A stretch of DNA of 64,000 bases from Enterobacter cancerogenus. GTDB lineage: Bacteria; Pseudomonadota; Gammaproteobacteria; Enterobacterales; Enterobacteriaceae. The stretch lies in the NCBI GenBank assembly GCA_000773965.1, contig JRUP01000031.1, forward strand, positions 1 through 64,000, given 5' to 3'. Positions 48,439 through 58,096 of this stretch are shown here, in pieces. Numbering within the stretch: the first letter of the stretch is position 1; each line of letters opens with the position of its first letter. The notes below the pieces were generated by a model. That model made no database searches. It was not told the DNA's origin and saw nothing but the letters and a program-made list of their open reading frames with translations. Position numbers and translations under genes: made by a program.

Positions 48439-48969
48439 TCAGGCTTCGATGATCTCTTTTAACTGCAGCTCATCAAAAATCTGTTTCACCCAGGCATCAA
48501 CACGTTCGTTGGTCAGCTCAGGTTGACGGTCTTCGTCAATCGCCAGGCCGAGGAAGTGTTTGTCATCTGCCAGACCTTTTGAGGCTTCAAAATGATAGCC
48601 CTCAGTCGGCCAGTGGCCCACAATCACCGCGCCGTTTGGCTCAATGATGTCGCGAATCGTGCCCATCGCATCACAGAAATATTCTGCATAGTCTTCCTGG
48701 TCGCCACAACCAAACAGTGCCACCAGTTTGCCATTAAAGTCGATCTCTTCCAGTGTAGGGAAGAAGTCATCCCAGTCACACTGTGCTTCGCCGTAATACC
48801 AGGTAGGAATGCCCAGCAGCAGGATGTCGAACGCTGCGAGATCTTCTTTGGTGCTCTTAGCAATGTCATGCACTTCGGCGACATCTTTACCCAGTTGTTT
48901 CTGGATCATTTTTGCAATGTTTTCAGTGTTGCCGGTATCGCTGCCGAAGAAAATGCCTACGATTGCCAT
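48439..48969 (-). CDS. fldA: Flavodoxin I
   Basis: A 176-residue long-chain FMN flavodoxin (E. coli length) that donates electrons to methionine synthase, pyruvate formate-lyase activase, IspG/IspH and BioB. The FMN phosphate loop is FGSDTGNTENIA; flavin-stacking regions TWYYGEAQCDWD and FGCGDQEDYAEYF. Upstream of fur, as in E. coli. Confidence 0.97.
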   Translation of the reverse strand: MAIVGIFFGSDTGNTENIAKMIQKQLGKDVAEVHDIAKSTKEDLAAFDILLLGIPTWYYGEAQCDWDDFFPTLEEIDFNGKLVALFGCGDQEDYAEYFCDAMGTIRDIIEPNGAVIVGHWPTEGYHFEASKGLADDKHFLGLAIDEDRQPELTNERVDAWVKQIFDELQLKEIIEA

Positions 48970-49104
48970 GGGTTAAGTAACCTCTTAAAGCCTGATTGTG
49001 AAAGTAAGTCAATTGACTGCACATGTTAGCGAATGATAGCAGACCGTTGAAAAGGGCGGAACGAGTAAAGCCTGAACTTTGTGTTCCTGCGTGCGGTCAG
49101 CGCG

Positions 49105-49380
49105 CTAAGACAGTTTGAGTTGCGCCAGCAGCATTTGTTCAATCAACTCGCTGCGGCTGATATTTTGTTGCTCGGCCAGCGTGTTCAGGGCGTCTACCGC
49201 CTCGCTGGACATTTTCAGCTCAACACGACGCAGCCCTCGCACTTTATCGCGCTTGAGCTGGTTACGTTTGTTGATACGCAACTGTTCGTCACGTGTCAGC
49301 AGGCTGGTTTTGGGTCGACCAGGGCGCCGCTCGTCTGCAAAAAGATCAAGCGTGGTACGGTCTGTCTGTTCTTTTGCCAT
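49105..49380 (-). CDS. ybfE: LexA-regulated-type ribbon-helix-helix protein YbfE
   Basis: A 91-residue protein like E. coli YbfE; the C-terminal half (LRRVELKMSSEAVDALNTLAEQQNISRSELIEQML) is a CopG-type ribbon-helix-helix pattern, so DNA binding is likely. The basic N-terminal part contains RRPGRPKT. In E. coli it is reported as SOS-regulated, but I find no CTGT-N8-ACAG LexA box in the 168 bases upstream here. Confidence 0.9.
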   Translation of the reverse strand: MAKEQTDRTTLDLFADERRPGRPKTSLLTRDEQLRINKRNQLKRDKVRGLRRVELKMSSEAVDALNTLAEQQNISRSELIEQMLLAQLKLS

Positions 49381-49548
49381 GATTTGTGAAACTGAGTGGG
49401 CGCGAACGGCGGAAAGGCGCTGCGCGATTTATACATTATCGGCCCGACCGCGGCGAAAAAATCATCCGCGGCAAATTTTTAGCGCGACATCATACTCCAG
49501 CGCCATCCGCGACGCCAACCCTAAACCGCATACGGCAAGCTTTTGCTT

Positions 49549-50313
49549 TTACAGGTTAAAAAAGCGACGAACTGCGCGCAAAACCGCATCAGGTTTTTCG
49601 GCATGTACCCAATGACCGGCCCCGCTAATCACGTGTGCGTGTGCCTGCGGGAACTGACGCAGCAGTGCATCGCGGTGCTGATTGTCGAGGTAAGGAGAAT
49701 CGCCACCGCGAATAAACAATGCGGGATGTGGCCAGGCGGGAACTTCTTCCCAGCCAGAAATCGTGGTGTAGTTGTCCCACAACACCGGCACGTTAAAGCG
49801 CCATTCGCCCTCGACAAAGGACTTGAGGATAAACTGAATCACCCCCTCTTCAGCGACATGCTGGCGCATCACCTCGGCCGCTTCGCTACGACGAGACACG
49901 CCCGCCGCTGTCACGGCGCGGATACCGGCGAAGATTTCATCGTGGCGGCGGGTTTGGTAATCCACGGGCGCGATATCGATCAGCACCATCTTCTCAATAC
50001 GCTCGGGGGCCACAGCGCTCAGTGCCATGGCGATCTTACCGCCCATCGAGTGGCCTATTACGCCAGCGCGTTCAATCTGGTGTGCATCCAGCGTCTCCAC
50101 GATATCTTGCGCCATGGCGTGATAATTCATCACCTCACTGCGCTCAGATAAACCATGGTTGCGTACGTCCACTTGCAACGTGGGGCGAGCATCTCTTACG
50201 CCGCGTGCCAGCACGCCAAGGTTATCCAGGCTGCCAAACAGGCCATGAATTAACAGAATAGGGGGGGCTTCAGGGGGAGATTGTTCAGTTTGCAGACGGG
50301 CGTTCAAAATCAT
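49549..50313 (-). CDS. ybfF: Alpha/beta-hydrolase esterase YbfF
   Basis: A 254-residue alpha/beta hydrolase. Nucleophile elbow GHSMGG, oxyanion HGLFGS near the N-terminus, and C-terminal histidine in GAGHWVHAEKP. E. coli YbfF hydrolyses short and long acyl esters including acyl-CoA in vitro; its physiological role is not settled. It lies between ybfE and the divergent seqA. Confidence 0.93.
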   Translation of the reverse strand: MILNARLQTEQSPPEAPPILLIHGLFGSLDNLGVLARGVRDARPTLQVDVRNHGLSERSEVMNYHAMAQDIVETLDAHQIERAGVIGHSMGGKIAMALSAVAPERIEKMVLIDIAPVDYQTRRHDEIFAGIRAVTAAGVSRRSEAAEVMRQHVAEEGVIQFILKSFVEGEWRFNVPVLWDNYTTISGWEEVPAWPHPALFIRGGDSPYLDNQHRDALLRQFPQAHAHVISGAGHWVHAEKPDAVLRAVRRFFNL

Positions 50314-50561
50314 GGCTAAAGTTCTTACGGTTGTGACCTTGGCTTAGGGTATCATGGATTCACCTGTCCAGGAGCCAGCCGGCCAGGCATTAGGGCATAT
50401 TCCGACTTTTGCCCTGAAACAACGCCAGCGCTATCGGCTGCCACGGATTTAACTTTATAATCCTTATGTTAGAGCCCGCTCACGTTTTGCACAGCTCGAT
50501 TTTGCTAAGGCCGTTGCAATAATGCGTGGTTCTGTCATTTGCCAGAATTGTACGGAATAAG

Positions 50562-51107
50562 ATGAAAACGATTGAAGTTGACGAAGAACTCTACCGTTAT
50601 ATTGCCAGCCACACGCAGCACATTGGTGAAAGCGCCTCTGATATTTTGCGCCGCATGCTGAAATTCACCGCGGGCCAGACCGCACCGGCTGCATCTGTCG
50701 TTGCGGCTTCGGCTTCGGTGAAGGAAGCGCAGCCAGTGCGCAGCGAAGCGCGTCCTCAGGATCGCGTACGCGCCGTGCGTGAACTGCTGCTCTCCGATGA
50801 GTATGCCGAGCAGAATAAGGCGGTTAATCGCTTTATGCTGGTACTGTCAACGCTCTATCGTCTTGATCCAGCAGCATTTGCTGAAGCCACTGCCTCGCTG
50901 CAGGGCCGCACTCGCGTCTATTTTGCGGGTGACGAGCACACACTGCTGCAAAATGGCACCCATACTAAGCCGAAGCACGTTCCCGGCACACCGTACTGGG
51001 TGATCACCAATACCAATACAGGCCGCAAATGCAGCATGGTGGAACACATCATGCTGGCTATGCAGTTCCCACAGGAACTGACAGAGAAAGTTCGCGGCAC
51101 CATTTAA
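50562..51107 (+). CDS. seqA: Negative modulator of replication initiation SeqA
   Basis: A 181-residue protein with an N-terminal multimerisation domain ([31 protein letters not shown] is its start), an Ala/Ser-rich linker that is more divergent than the rest, and the C-terminal domain that binds hemimethylated GATC ([31 protein letters not shown]). It sequesters newly replicated oriC and organises the fork. It is 25 bases upstream of pgm, its usual operon partner. Start chosen by homology. Confidence 0.96.
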   Translation: MKTIEVDEELYRYIASHTQHIGESASDILRRMLKFTAGQTAPAASVVAASASVKEAQPVRSEARPQDRVRAVRELLLSDEYAEQNKAVNRFMLVLSTLYRLDPAAFAEATASLQGRTRVYFAGDEHTLLQNGTHTKPKHVPGTPYWVITNTNTGRKCSMVEHIMLAMQFPQELTEKVRGTI

Positions 51108-51132
51108 ACTGAAGCGTCAGGGAGAAGCGCCA

Positions 51133-52773
51133 ATGGCCAATCACCCCCGTGCCGGGCAGCCTGCCCAGCAGAGCGATTTGATTAACGTTGCACAATTAAC
51201 CTCGCAGTATTATGTCCTGAAGCCAGATGCGGCGAACCCGGACCATGCGGTGAAATTTGGCACTTCTGGCCACCGCGGCAGCGCGGGACGCCAAAGCTTC
51301 AATGAAGTGCACATTCTGGCGATTGCGCAAGCCATCGCAGAAGAGCGCAAAAAGAATGGCATCACCGGTCCGTGCTACGTGGGTAAAGATACTCACGCAC
51401 TGTCTGAGCCGGCGATTCTGTCGGTGCTGGAAGTGCTGGCGGCGAACGGTGTGGATGTGATCGTGCAGCAGGATAATGGCTACACGCCAACGCCAGCGAT
51501 CTCCAATGCCATTCTGGAACACAACAAACGTGGTGGTGCGCAGGCGGACGGTATCGTCATTACGCCTTCGCACAACCCGCCAGAAGACGGTGGCATCAAG
51601 TACAACCCACCCAACGGTGGCCCGGCTGATACCAACGTCACCAAAGTGGTGGAAGATCGCGCTAACCAGCTGATCAAAGGCGAATTGAAAGACGTGAAAC
51701 GTCTGCCGCTGGATCAGGCCTGGGCAAGCGGCCATATCGTTGAGCAGGATCTGATTCAGCCTTATGTGGAAGGTCTGGCTGAGGTCATTGACTTCCCGGC
51801 AATCCAGAAAGCGGGCCTGAAAATCGGTGTCGATCCACTCGGTGGTTCAGGTATCGCGTACTGGCAGCGCATCGCTGAGCACTACAAGCTGGATCTGACC
51901 ATCGTTAATGATGCAGTCGATCAGACTTTCCGCTTCATGCATCTGGATAAAGATGGCGTGGTGCGTATGGACTGTTCGTCTGAGTGCGCGATGGCCGGTC
52001 TGCTGGCGTACAAAGATAAGTTCGATCTGGCGTTTGGTAACGACCCGGATTACGACCGTCATGGCATCGTCACGCCTGCTGGCCTGATGAACCCGAACCA
52101 TTATCTGGCGGTAGCGATCAACTACCTGTTCCAGCATCGCCCGCAGTGGGGCAAAGATGTGGCTGTGGGTAAAACCCTGGTCTCCAGCGCAATGATTGAC
52201 CGTGTGGTCAATGACATCGGTCGCAAGCTGGTTGAAGTGCCAGTCGGCTTCAAATGGTTTGTAGATGGTCTGTTTGATGGCAGTTTCGGTTTCGGCGGCG
52301 AAGAGAGCGCGGGTGCTTCCTTCCTGCGCTTCGATGGTTCCGCCTGGTCAACCGATAAAGACGGTATCATCCTGTGCCTGCTGGCAGCCGAAATCACTGC
52401 GGTGACCGGCAAGAACCCGCAGCAGCACTATGACGAACTGGCAGCACGCTTCGGCGCGCCAAGCTATAACCGTCTGCAGGCGCCGGCGACCTCAGCGCAA
52501 AAAGCGGCACTGTCTAAGCTGTCACCGGAAATGGTGAGTGCTGACACGCTGGCGGGCGATCCGATTACTGCACGTCTGACCGCAGCACCGGGCAACGGCG
52601 CGTCAATCGGTGGTCTGAAAGTGATGACCGAAAACGGTTGGTTTGCTGCGCGTCCGTCAGGCACGGAAGACGCTTACAAAATCTACTGTGAAAGCTTCCT
52701 TGGCGCTGAGCATCGCCAGCAGATCGAGAAAGAAGCCGTAGAGATTGTCAGCGAAGTGCTGAAAAACGCGTAA
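51133..52773 (+). CDS. pgm: Phosphoglucomutase
   Basis: A 546-residue alpha-D-phosphohexomutase (E. coli length) that interconverts glucose-1-P and glucose-6-P. Phosphoserine Ser146 is in [11 protein letters not shown]; the metal loop DPDYDRHG, sugar loop GGEESAG and phosphate-binding loop [10 protein letters not shown] are all intact. Cotranscribed with seqA, ending in a strong bidirectional terminator. Confidence 0.97.
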   Translation: MANHPRAGQPAQQSDLINVAQLTSQYYVLKPDAANPDHAVKFGTSGHRGSAGRQSFNEVHILAIAQAIAEERKKNGITGPCYVGKDTHALSEPAILSVLEVLAANGVDVIVQQDNGYTPTPAISNAILEHNKRGGAQADGIVITPSHNPPEDGGIKYNPPNGGPADTNVTKVVEDRANQLIKGELKDVKRLPLDQAWASGHIVEQDLIQPYVEGLAEVIDFPAIQKAGLKIGVDPLGGSGIAYWQRIAEHYKLDLTIVNDAVDQTFRFMHLDKDGVVRMDCSSECAMAGLLAYKDKFDLAFGNDPDYDRHGIVTPAGLMNPNHYLAVAINYLFQHRPQWGKDVAVGKTLVSSAMIDRVVNDIGRKLVEVPVGFKWFVDGLFDGSFGFGGEESAGASFLRFDGSAWSTDKDGIILCLLAAEITAVTGKNPQQHYDELAARFGAPSYNRLQAPATSAQKAALSKLSPEMVSADTLAGDPITARLTAAPGNGASIGGLKVMTENGWFAARPSGTEDAYKIYCESFLGAEHRQQIEKEAVEIVSEVLKNA

Positions 52774-52821
52774 TTAAACGTCGAGGCGCGCTATGAGCGC
52801 CTTTTCACGCGTTTTCTATGG

Positions 52822-52854
52822 AACGACCCATGTGACAACATGGGTCGTTTTTTT
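52822..52854. terminator. Bidirectional terminator between pgm and kdpE
   Basis: A perfect 12-bp stem AACGACCCATGT/ACATGGGTCGTT with a GACA loop and a TTTTTTT tract; the tract overlaps the kdpE stop by two bases. Confidence 0.92.
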
Positions 52855-53527
52855 ATGGCATAAACCGATAGCCGATACCGGTTTCGGTCAGCAGATGGCT
52901 GGGTTGGGTGGGATTGCTTTCCAGCTTCTGGCGCAGGTGTCCCATATAAATGCGCAGATAGTGGCTGTGCTCCACCGCATTCGGCCCCCACACCTGATTC
53001 AGCAACTGACGCTGCGTCAGCACTTTTCCGGCATTGTTCAGCAACAAACTCAGCAGGCGAAACTCGGTAGGTGTCAGGTGAATTTCCTGTTCATTACGCA
53101 GCACGCGGCGCGCAGCCAGATCGACACTCACTTCACCAAATTTCACGATCGGCTCAGGCTGGCTGCTTTGATGGCGACGTAACGCCACGCGCACGCGGGC
53201 CAGCAGCTCGCCAATACCAAACGGCTTGGTCAGATAATCATCGGCACCGGCATCCAGTGCATCGATTTTGTCCTGCTCATCACTGCGCGCAGACAGCACA
53301 ATCACCGGCATGCTGCTCCACTGGCGCACTTCACGGATAAAGTCGTTGCCGTCGCCATCCGGCAGCCCAAGATCGAGGATCACTAAATCCGGCTTTCGTG
53401 TCGCTGCTTCAATCAACCCGCGCTGTAATTGCTCCGCTTCCACAATTTTCAGACCTTCGCTTTCCAGCGCCAGGCGCACGAAACGGCGAATCTCTTTTTC
53501 ATCTTCAACAATCAAGATGGTCGTCAC
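52853..53527 (-). CDS. kdpE: Orphan KdpE-type response regulator
   Basis: A 224-residue OmpR-family regulator almost the same length as E. coli KdpE. Receiver domain: acidic pocket VEDEKE, phospho-Asp52 (VILDLGLPDGDG) and Lys101 (LTKPFG). C-terminal winged helix with GKVLTQRQLLNQVWGPNAVEHSHYLRIY, nearly identical to KdpE. GTG start with CAGGAG 7 bases ahead and good alignment to E. coli. The cognate kinase KdpD and the KdpFABC potassium pump are absent: ybfA follows directly. Its current partner and targets are unknown. Confidence 0.92.
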   Translation of the reverse strand: MTTILIVEDEKEIRRFVRLALESEGLKIVEAEQLQRGLIEAATRKPDLVILDLGLPDGDGNDFIREVRQWSSMPVIVLSARSDEQDKIDALDAGADDYLTKPFGIGELLARVRVALRRHQSSQPEPIVKFGEVSVDLAARRVLRNEQEIHLTPTEFRLLSLLLNNAGKVLTQRQLLNQVWGPNAVEHSHYLRIYMGHLRQKLESNPTQPSHLLTETGIGYRFMP

Positions 53528-53772
53528 GCTGACTCCTGCCACAGGTAAAGTTAACACGGCACTTTACCAAGAATTGGTCACCGCGTCCGTCATGATGTTT
53601 GTAACCTCGCGAGATCCCTATGTTTACAATTATGTAACTTACTTTCAGCTTAAGCCGAAAAGCACAAAAAAAGACCAAAATTAGTGGTCGGATGAGTAGT
53701 AAAATTACACAACCAGGCGTAATATCTGAGGCAGATCACATTTCAACGCAAAAATTACCCCAGGAGGCAATC

Positions 53773-53973
53773 ATGTATCAGGCATATCCACTTTATAAAA
53801 TCGTGTTGCGCCGTGTGCTGGCGGTATTGGTTGGCATACTTGCCTTGCCCGTCATGCTGTTCCGCCAGGATCGTGCCCGTTTCTATAGCTATCTGCACCG
53901 CGTCTGGTGTAAGACCAGCACCAAACCCGTCTGGCTGGCGCAGACCGAAGCAGTAGGCAGCATTCACTGGTAA
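53773..53973 (+). CDS. ybfA: Small membrane-associated protein YbfA
   Basis: A 66-residue homologue of E. coli YbfA with one hydrophobic segment ([16 protein letters not shown], about 15-30) followed by a basic patch ([17 protein letters not shown]). Function unknown. In E. coli it lies next to kdpFABC; here that operon is gone. CAGGAGG ribosome site 6 bases before ATG; followed by a terminator. Confidence 0.9.
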   Translation: MYQAYPLYKIVLRRVLAVLVGILALPVMLFRQDRARFYSYLHRVWCKTSTKPVWLAQTEAVGSIHW

Positions 53974-53992
53974 GTGCTCTCTCGACTCTCTA

Positions 53993-54029
53993 AGAACCCG
54001 GCAGCTTCAATCAAGCGCCGGGTTTTTTT
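53993..54029 (+). terminator. ybfA terminator
   Basis: ACCCGGC-(A)-GCTT / AAGC-GCCGGGT stem with one bulged base and a TTTTTTT tract, about 20 bases after the ybfA stop. Confidence 0.9.
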
Positions 54030-54126
54030 ATTCTAAACTTTGTCTGTATTCCCCGGTTACCCGCTGTTATCCCTCGCCGTTTCAGCTACACTTAAACCTC
54101 TACAAGAATTTGGAGGTTGTACAAGT

Positions 54127-55083
54127 ATGAGCGAAAAAATTCCTGTCGGTATCAGCGCTTGCCTGCTCGGGGATAAGGTCCGTTTTGACGGTGGCCACAA
54201 GCGTTTCGCTTTTGCAACCGAAGAACTGACCCCCTTCATCCGTTTTGAACCGGTGTGTCCGGAAATGGCGATTGGATTGCCCACACCGCGCCCGGCTCTG
54301 CGTCTGGTCAAAGAGTCGGATGATCAAATCCATCTTTGTTTCAGTAAAGATGGCGGGCAAGAGGTGACCGATGAGATGGAGCGCTGGTCGGCCGATCGCG
54401 TGAAATCCCTGCATCACCTTTGCGGCTATATTCTCTGCGCAAAATCACCCAGCTGCGGTCTTGAGCGCGTGCGCGTCTATCAGCCCGATACCAATGACAA
54501 TCGCAAAGCGGGCACCGGCGTATTCACTGCCTTTCTGCAAAAAGAGATGCCATGGCTGCCTTTAGAAGAAGATGGCCGTTTGCATGATGATGCTATCCGC
54601 GAAAACTTTATGGGCCGCGTGTATGCGCTGCATGAGTTCAATGAGATGTGGCGCAGTGGTTTAACCCGCCACAAGCTGATCGCCTTCCACAGCCGATACA
54701 AATTGTTGCTGCTGTCGCATGCGCAGGATGAGTATCGCGAGATGGGACGCTTTGTGGCCGCGATGGAGCAGTGGGATTCGTTGGATGATTACGCCTATGA
54801 ATACCGGATTCGCCTGATGCATTTAATGTCACATCAAGCTTCGCGTCGTAATCACACCAATGTGTTGATGCATGTGCAGGGCTATTTCCGCCCGCAGTTG
54901 TCGTCACCGCAGCGTCAGGAACTGGCACAGCTAATCGATCGTTATCGCACTGGCGTCCAGCCACTGTTGGTTCCCATCACCATGCTGAAACATTACATGG
55001 CGGAGTACCCGCATCCGTGGCTGGCGCAGCAGCGTTACTTTGATCCCTACCCGGAAGCGCTGCGTCTGCGCTACGGACAATAA
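54127..55083 (+). CDS. ybgA: YbgA, long form (DUF523 + DUF1722)
   Basis: A 318-residue protein with an N-terminal DUF523 domain (about 1-150: PVGISACLLGDKVRFDGGHK, CGYILCAKSPSCG) and a C-terminal DUF1722 domain (about 185-315: HKLIAFHSRYKLLLLSHAQDEY, HYMAEYPHPWLAQQRYFDP). E. coli YbgA (169 aa) has only the DUF1722 part, so this is the two-domain form. Cys residues in DUF523 suggest a metal or redox role. Its stop is 12 bases before phr, so it is in an operon with photolyase; function unknown but a link to DNA repair or light is suggested by context. Confidence 0.88.
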   Translation: MSEKIPVGISACLLGDKVRFDGGHKRFAFATEELTPFIRFEPVCPEMAIGLPTPRPALRLVKESDDQIHLCFSKDGGQEVTDEMERWSADRVKSLHHLCGYILCAKSPSCGLERVRVYQPDTNDNRKAGTGVFTAFLQKEMPWLPLEEDGRLHDDAIRENFMGRVYALHEFNEMWRSGLTRHKLIAFHSRYKLLLLSHAQDEYREMGRFVAAMEQWDSLDDYAYEYRIRLMHLMSHQASRRNHTNVLMHVQGYFRPQLSSPQRQELAQLIDRYRTGVQPLLVPITMLKHYMAEYPHPWLAQQRYFDPYPEALRLRYGQ

Positions 55084-55095
55084 TCCCGGAGCATT

Positions 55096-56523
55096 ATGAC
55101 CACCCACTTAGTCTGGTTGCGTAACGATCTGCGCATCAATGACAACACTGCGCTGGCTGCTGCCTGTCGCGACAGCCATGCCAGGGTGCTGGCGCTGTTT
55201 ATTGCCACGCCCAAACAGTGGCAGCAACATCATATGGCACCGAGGCAGGCGGCTTTTATTCATCAGAATCTGTGTGCGTTGCAAGATTCACTGGCCGAGC
55301 GCGGTATTCCGTTGCATTACCATCAGTGCGATGACTTTGCTGCTTCTGTGGATTACCTGAGTGCGTTTTGCGACCAGCATCAGGTGGATGAGCTCTATTA
55401 CAACTATCAGTACGAGATTAATGAGCGCGAACGTGATGCGACCGCCGAAAAGCGTCTCGATGCTCAGGGCGTGATTTGCCAGGGCTTCGATGACAGCCTG
55501 TTATTGCCGCCTGGCAGCGTGCAGACCGGTAATCACACCATGTTCAAAGTCTTCACGCCGTTCAGCCGCGCCTTTGTCCGTCGACTGCATCAGGGGTTAC
55601 CGGAGTGTCATCATGCACCGAAAGCGCGCCGTGATGCGCCGATCAGTGCGGGTCAGAAAATCCCTGCTTTTGATTATCCGCAGGAAGATTTCGATGCATC
55701 GCTGTTTCCCGCTGGGGAAGAGGCAGCGCTGAAGCAATTGCGCCATTTCGGCAAACAATCGGTGCAGCACTATCCCGACGTGCGCGATTTACCGGCACTA
55801 GATGGTACTAGCCGCTTATCGCCTTATCTGGCGATTGGGGTGCTGTCTCCGCGCCAATGTTTGCATCGTATTCTGAAAGAACACCCAGATGCACTGAACG
55901 AGGGTAAAGCCTTTATCTGGCTGAATGAACTGATCTGGCGCGAGTTTTACCGTCATCTGATGGTGGCCTTTCCGGCGTTGTGTAAGCACCAGCCGTTTGT
56001 GGAGTGGACGCATAACGTACAGTGGCAAAAAAACGATGCACATCTCACGGCCTGGCAGCAGGGCAAAACCGGTTATCCCATCGTCGATGCGGCAATGCGC
56101 CAACTCAACACACTGGGCTGGATGCACAATCGCCTGCGCATGATTGTTGCCAGCTTTCTGGTGAAAGATCTGTTGATCGACTGGCATGAAGGTGAGCGCT
56201 ACTTCATGCAGCAATTGATCGATGGCGATCTGGCGGCCAACAACGGCGGCTGGCAGTGGGCGGCTTCCACCGGCACCGATGCGGCACCTTATTTCCGTAT
56301 TTTTAATCCCACTACTCAGGGTGAACGCTTCGACGAAAAAGGCGAATTTATCCGCCAGTGGCTGCCAGAGCTGAAAGACGTGCCAGAGAGTGACATTCAT
56401 CAACCGCAGGTTTGGGCGAAGAAAAATAACAAGAAACTCGATTATCCCGCGCCAATCGTGGAACATAAGGACGCACGTAAAAAGACACTAGACGCCTTCG
56501 AGCGCGCGCGCAGCGCGGCCTGA
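55096..56523 (+). CDS. phr: Deoxyribodipyrimidine photolyase
   Basis: A 475-residue class I CPD photolyase: N-terminal antenna-binding (MTHF) Rossmann domain (THLVWLRNDLRINDNTAL), and C-terminal FAD domain with WREFYRHLM, GKTGYPIVDAAMRQL, NNGGWQWAASTGTDAAPYFRIFNP. It uses near-UV/blue light to split cyclobutane pyrimidine dimers. Twelve bases downstream of ybgA, with ybgI 22 bases further on. Confidence 0.96.
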   Translation: MTTHLVWLRNDLRINDNTALAAACRDSHARVLALFIATPKQWQQHHMAPRQAAFIHQNLCALQDSLAERGIPLHYHQCDDFAASVDYLSAFCDQHQVDELYYNYQYEINERERDATAEKRLDAQGVICQGFDDSLLLPPGSVQTGNHTMFKVFTPFSRAFVRRLHQGLPECHHAPKARRDAPISAGQKIPAFDYPQEDFDASLFPAGEEAALKQLRHFGKQSVQHYPDVRDLPALDGTSRLSPYLAIGVLSPRQCLHRILKEHPDALNEGKAFIWLNELIWREFYRHLMVAFPALCKHQPFVEWTHNVQWQKNDAHLTAWQQGKTGYPIVDAAMRQLNTLGWMHNRLRMIVASFLVKDLLIDWHEGERYFMQQLIDGDLAANNGGWQWAASTGTDAAPYFRIFNPTTQGERFDEKGEFIRQWLPELKDVPESDIHQPQVWAKKNNKKLDYPAPIVEHKDARKKTLDAFERARSAA

Positions 56524-56545
56524 GGCGCTCAGGGAGCCGTACTAA

Positions 56546-57289
56546 ATGAATCATGTCGAGTTAGAACATATTGTTAATCAGCAGCTGAACACCAGCGCCT
56601 TCAGTGACTATGCACCCAATGGTTTGCAGGTAGAGGGTCGCGCGGAAGTGAAAACTGTCATCACGGGCGTGACCGCCTGTCAGGCGCTGCTGGATGAAGC
56701 GGTCAAGCGCAATGCTGACGCTGTTCTGGTCCATCACGGATATTTCTGGAAAAGCGAATCGCCGCTGATTAAAGGAATGAAACGCCAGCGTCTGCGCACG
56801 CTGCTGGTCAATGATATCAACCTTTATGGCTGGCACCTGCCGCTGGATGCACATCCACAGCTCGGCAACAATGCGCAGCTGGCAAAGTTATTTGATATTG
56901 AAGTGAAAGGGGAAATTCAGCCGCTGGTGCCGTGGGGCGAATTGACTGAACCGTTGAGCGGTGAAGCGTTGGCGGCGAAAATCGCCGAACGTTTAGGCCG
57001 AAAACCGTTGCACTGCGGTGATAATGCCCCGGCACTGATCAAACGTGTCGCCTGGTGTAGTGGCGGCGGACAGGGCTTTATCGATAGCGCGGCTGCTTTT
57101 GGTGTAGATGCGTTTATCACGGGCGAAGTTTCTGAGCAAACCATTCACAGCGCACGTGAACAAGGCCTGCACTTTTTCGCCGCCGGGCATCATGCCACCG
57201 AGCGCGCCGGTATCAAGGCGCTGGGCGAATGGCTGGCGCAGAGCTATGGCCTCGATGTAACCTTTATTGATATCGACAATCCTGCCTGA
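56546..57289 (+). CDS. ybgI: NIF3-family protein YbgI (GTP cyclohydrolase I type 2-like)
   Basis: A 247-residue NIF3/DUF34 protein, the E. coli length. Dinuclear metal ligands are visible in VLVHHGYFWK and in the C-terminal AGHHATERAG. Homologues form toroidal hexamers. Catalytic role is not settled for the E. coli protein; radiation-sensitivity links have been reported. Between phr and the pxp operon. Confidence 0.94.
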   Translation: MNHVELEHIVNQQLNTSAFSDYAPNGLQVEGRAEVKTVITGVTACQALLDEAVKRNADAVLVHHGYFWKSESPLIKGMKRQRLRTLLVNDINLYGWHLPLDAHPQLGNNAQLAKLFDIEVKGEIQPLVPWGELTEPLSGEALAAKIAERLGRKPLHCGDNAPALIKRVAWCSGGGQGFIDSAAAFGVDAFITGEVSEQTIHSAREQGLHFFAAGHHATERAGIKALGEWLAQSYGLDVTFIDIDNPA

Positions 57290-57439
57290 TTTCTCTCTCT
57301 CCGCGTCCTTAGCCCACGTTAAGGACGCAAATCTGTTGACACATCTCTGTCACTTTCGCATAACTTATTGACTTTCATTATAAGCAAAGCGATTTGTGGA
57401 CATTTTTTGTCCGCGCCAATCATGACCGGGAGGTGGGTT

Positions 57440-58096
57440 TTGCAACGAGCACGTTGTTATCTACTGGGTGAGCGAGCGGTGGTACTGGAGCTGGAACCCC
57501 CCGTTTCACTCGCCAGCCAGCAGCGCATCTGGGGACTGTGCCAGCGCCTGCAGCACAATGAACAGGTTCAGGAAGTGATTCCGGGGATGAATAACCTGAC
57601 GCTGCTACTGCGCGATCCGCAATTGAATGCACTGGATGCCATCGAGCGTTTACAGCGCTGGTGGGAAGAGAGTGAAGAACAGATCCCTGAATCGCGTCGG
57701 GTAGAGATTCCGGTGGTGTACGGTGGCTCGGGTGGGCCTGATCTGCAGGTGGTGGCAGATGGCGCCAGCATGACGCCAAAGCAGGTCGTCGAGCTGCACA
57801 GCAGTGTTGATTACGTGGTCTATTTTATCGGCTTCCAGCCGGGTTTTCCCTATATGGGCGGATTGGATGAGCGTTTGCACACGCCGCGCCGTGCTGAACC
57901 GCGAGTTATCGTTCCCAGTGGATCAGTCGGCATCGGTGGCAGTCAGACGGGTATCTACCCATTGGCAGCACCTGGCGGTTGGCAGCTAATTGGCCATACG
58001 CCCGTCAGCCTGTTTGACCCCTTACAACACCCGCCGACACTGCTGCGCCCCGGTGACAGCGTGCGCTTTGTGCCGCAACAGGAGGGCGTATGTTAA
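57440..58096 (+). CDS. pxpB: 5-oxoprolinase subunit PxpB
   Basis: A 218-residue protein matching E. coli YbgJ/PxpB in length. PxpABC together hydrolyse 5-oxoproline (pyroglutamate) to glutamate with ATP. The family pattern [28 protein letters not shown] and [17 protein letters not shown] ([11 protein letters not shown]) is clear. Start is TTG with GGGAGG 6 bases ahead and immediate alignment to the E. coli N-terminus (QRARCYL). Overlaps pxpC by 7 bases. Confidence 0.94.
   Translation: MQRARCYLLGERAVVLELEPPVSLASQQRIWGLCQRLQHNEQVQEVIPGMNNLTLLLRDPQLNALDAIERLQRWWEESEEQIPESRRVEIPVVYGGSGGPDLQVVADGASMTPKQVVELHSSVDYVVYFIGFQPGFPYMGGLDERLHTPRRAEPRVIVPSGSVGIGGSQTGIYPLAAPGGWQLIGHTPVSLFDPLQHPPTLLRPGDSVRFVPQQEGVC

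Noticed and set aside
49381..49548. LexA box expected upstream of ybfE
   Set aside because: No CTGT-N8-ACAG or near match found; SOS control cannot be claimed here.
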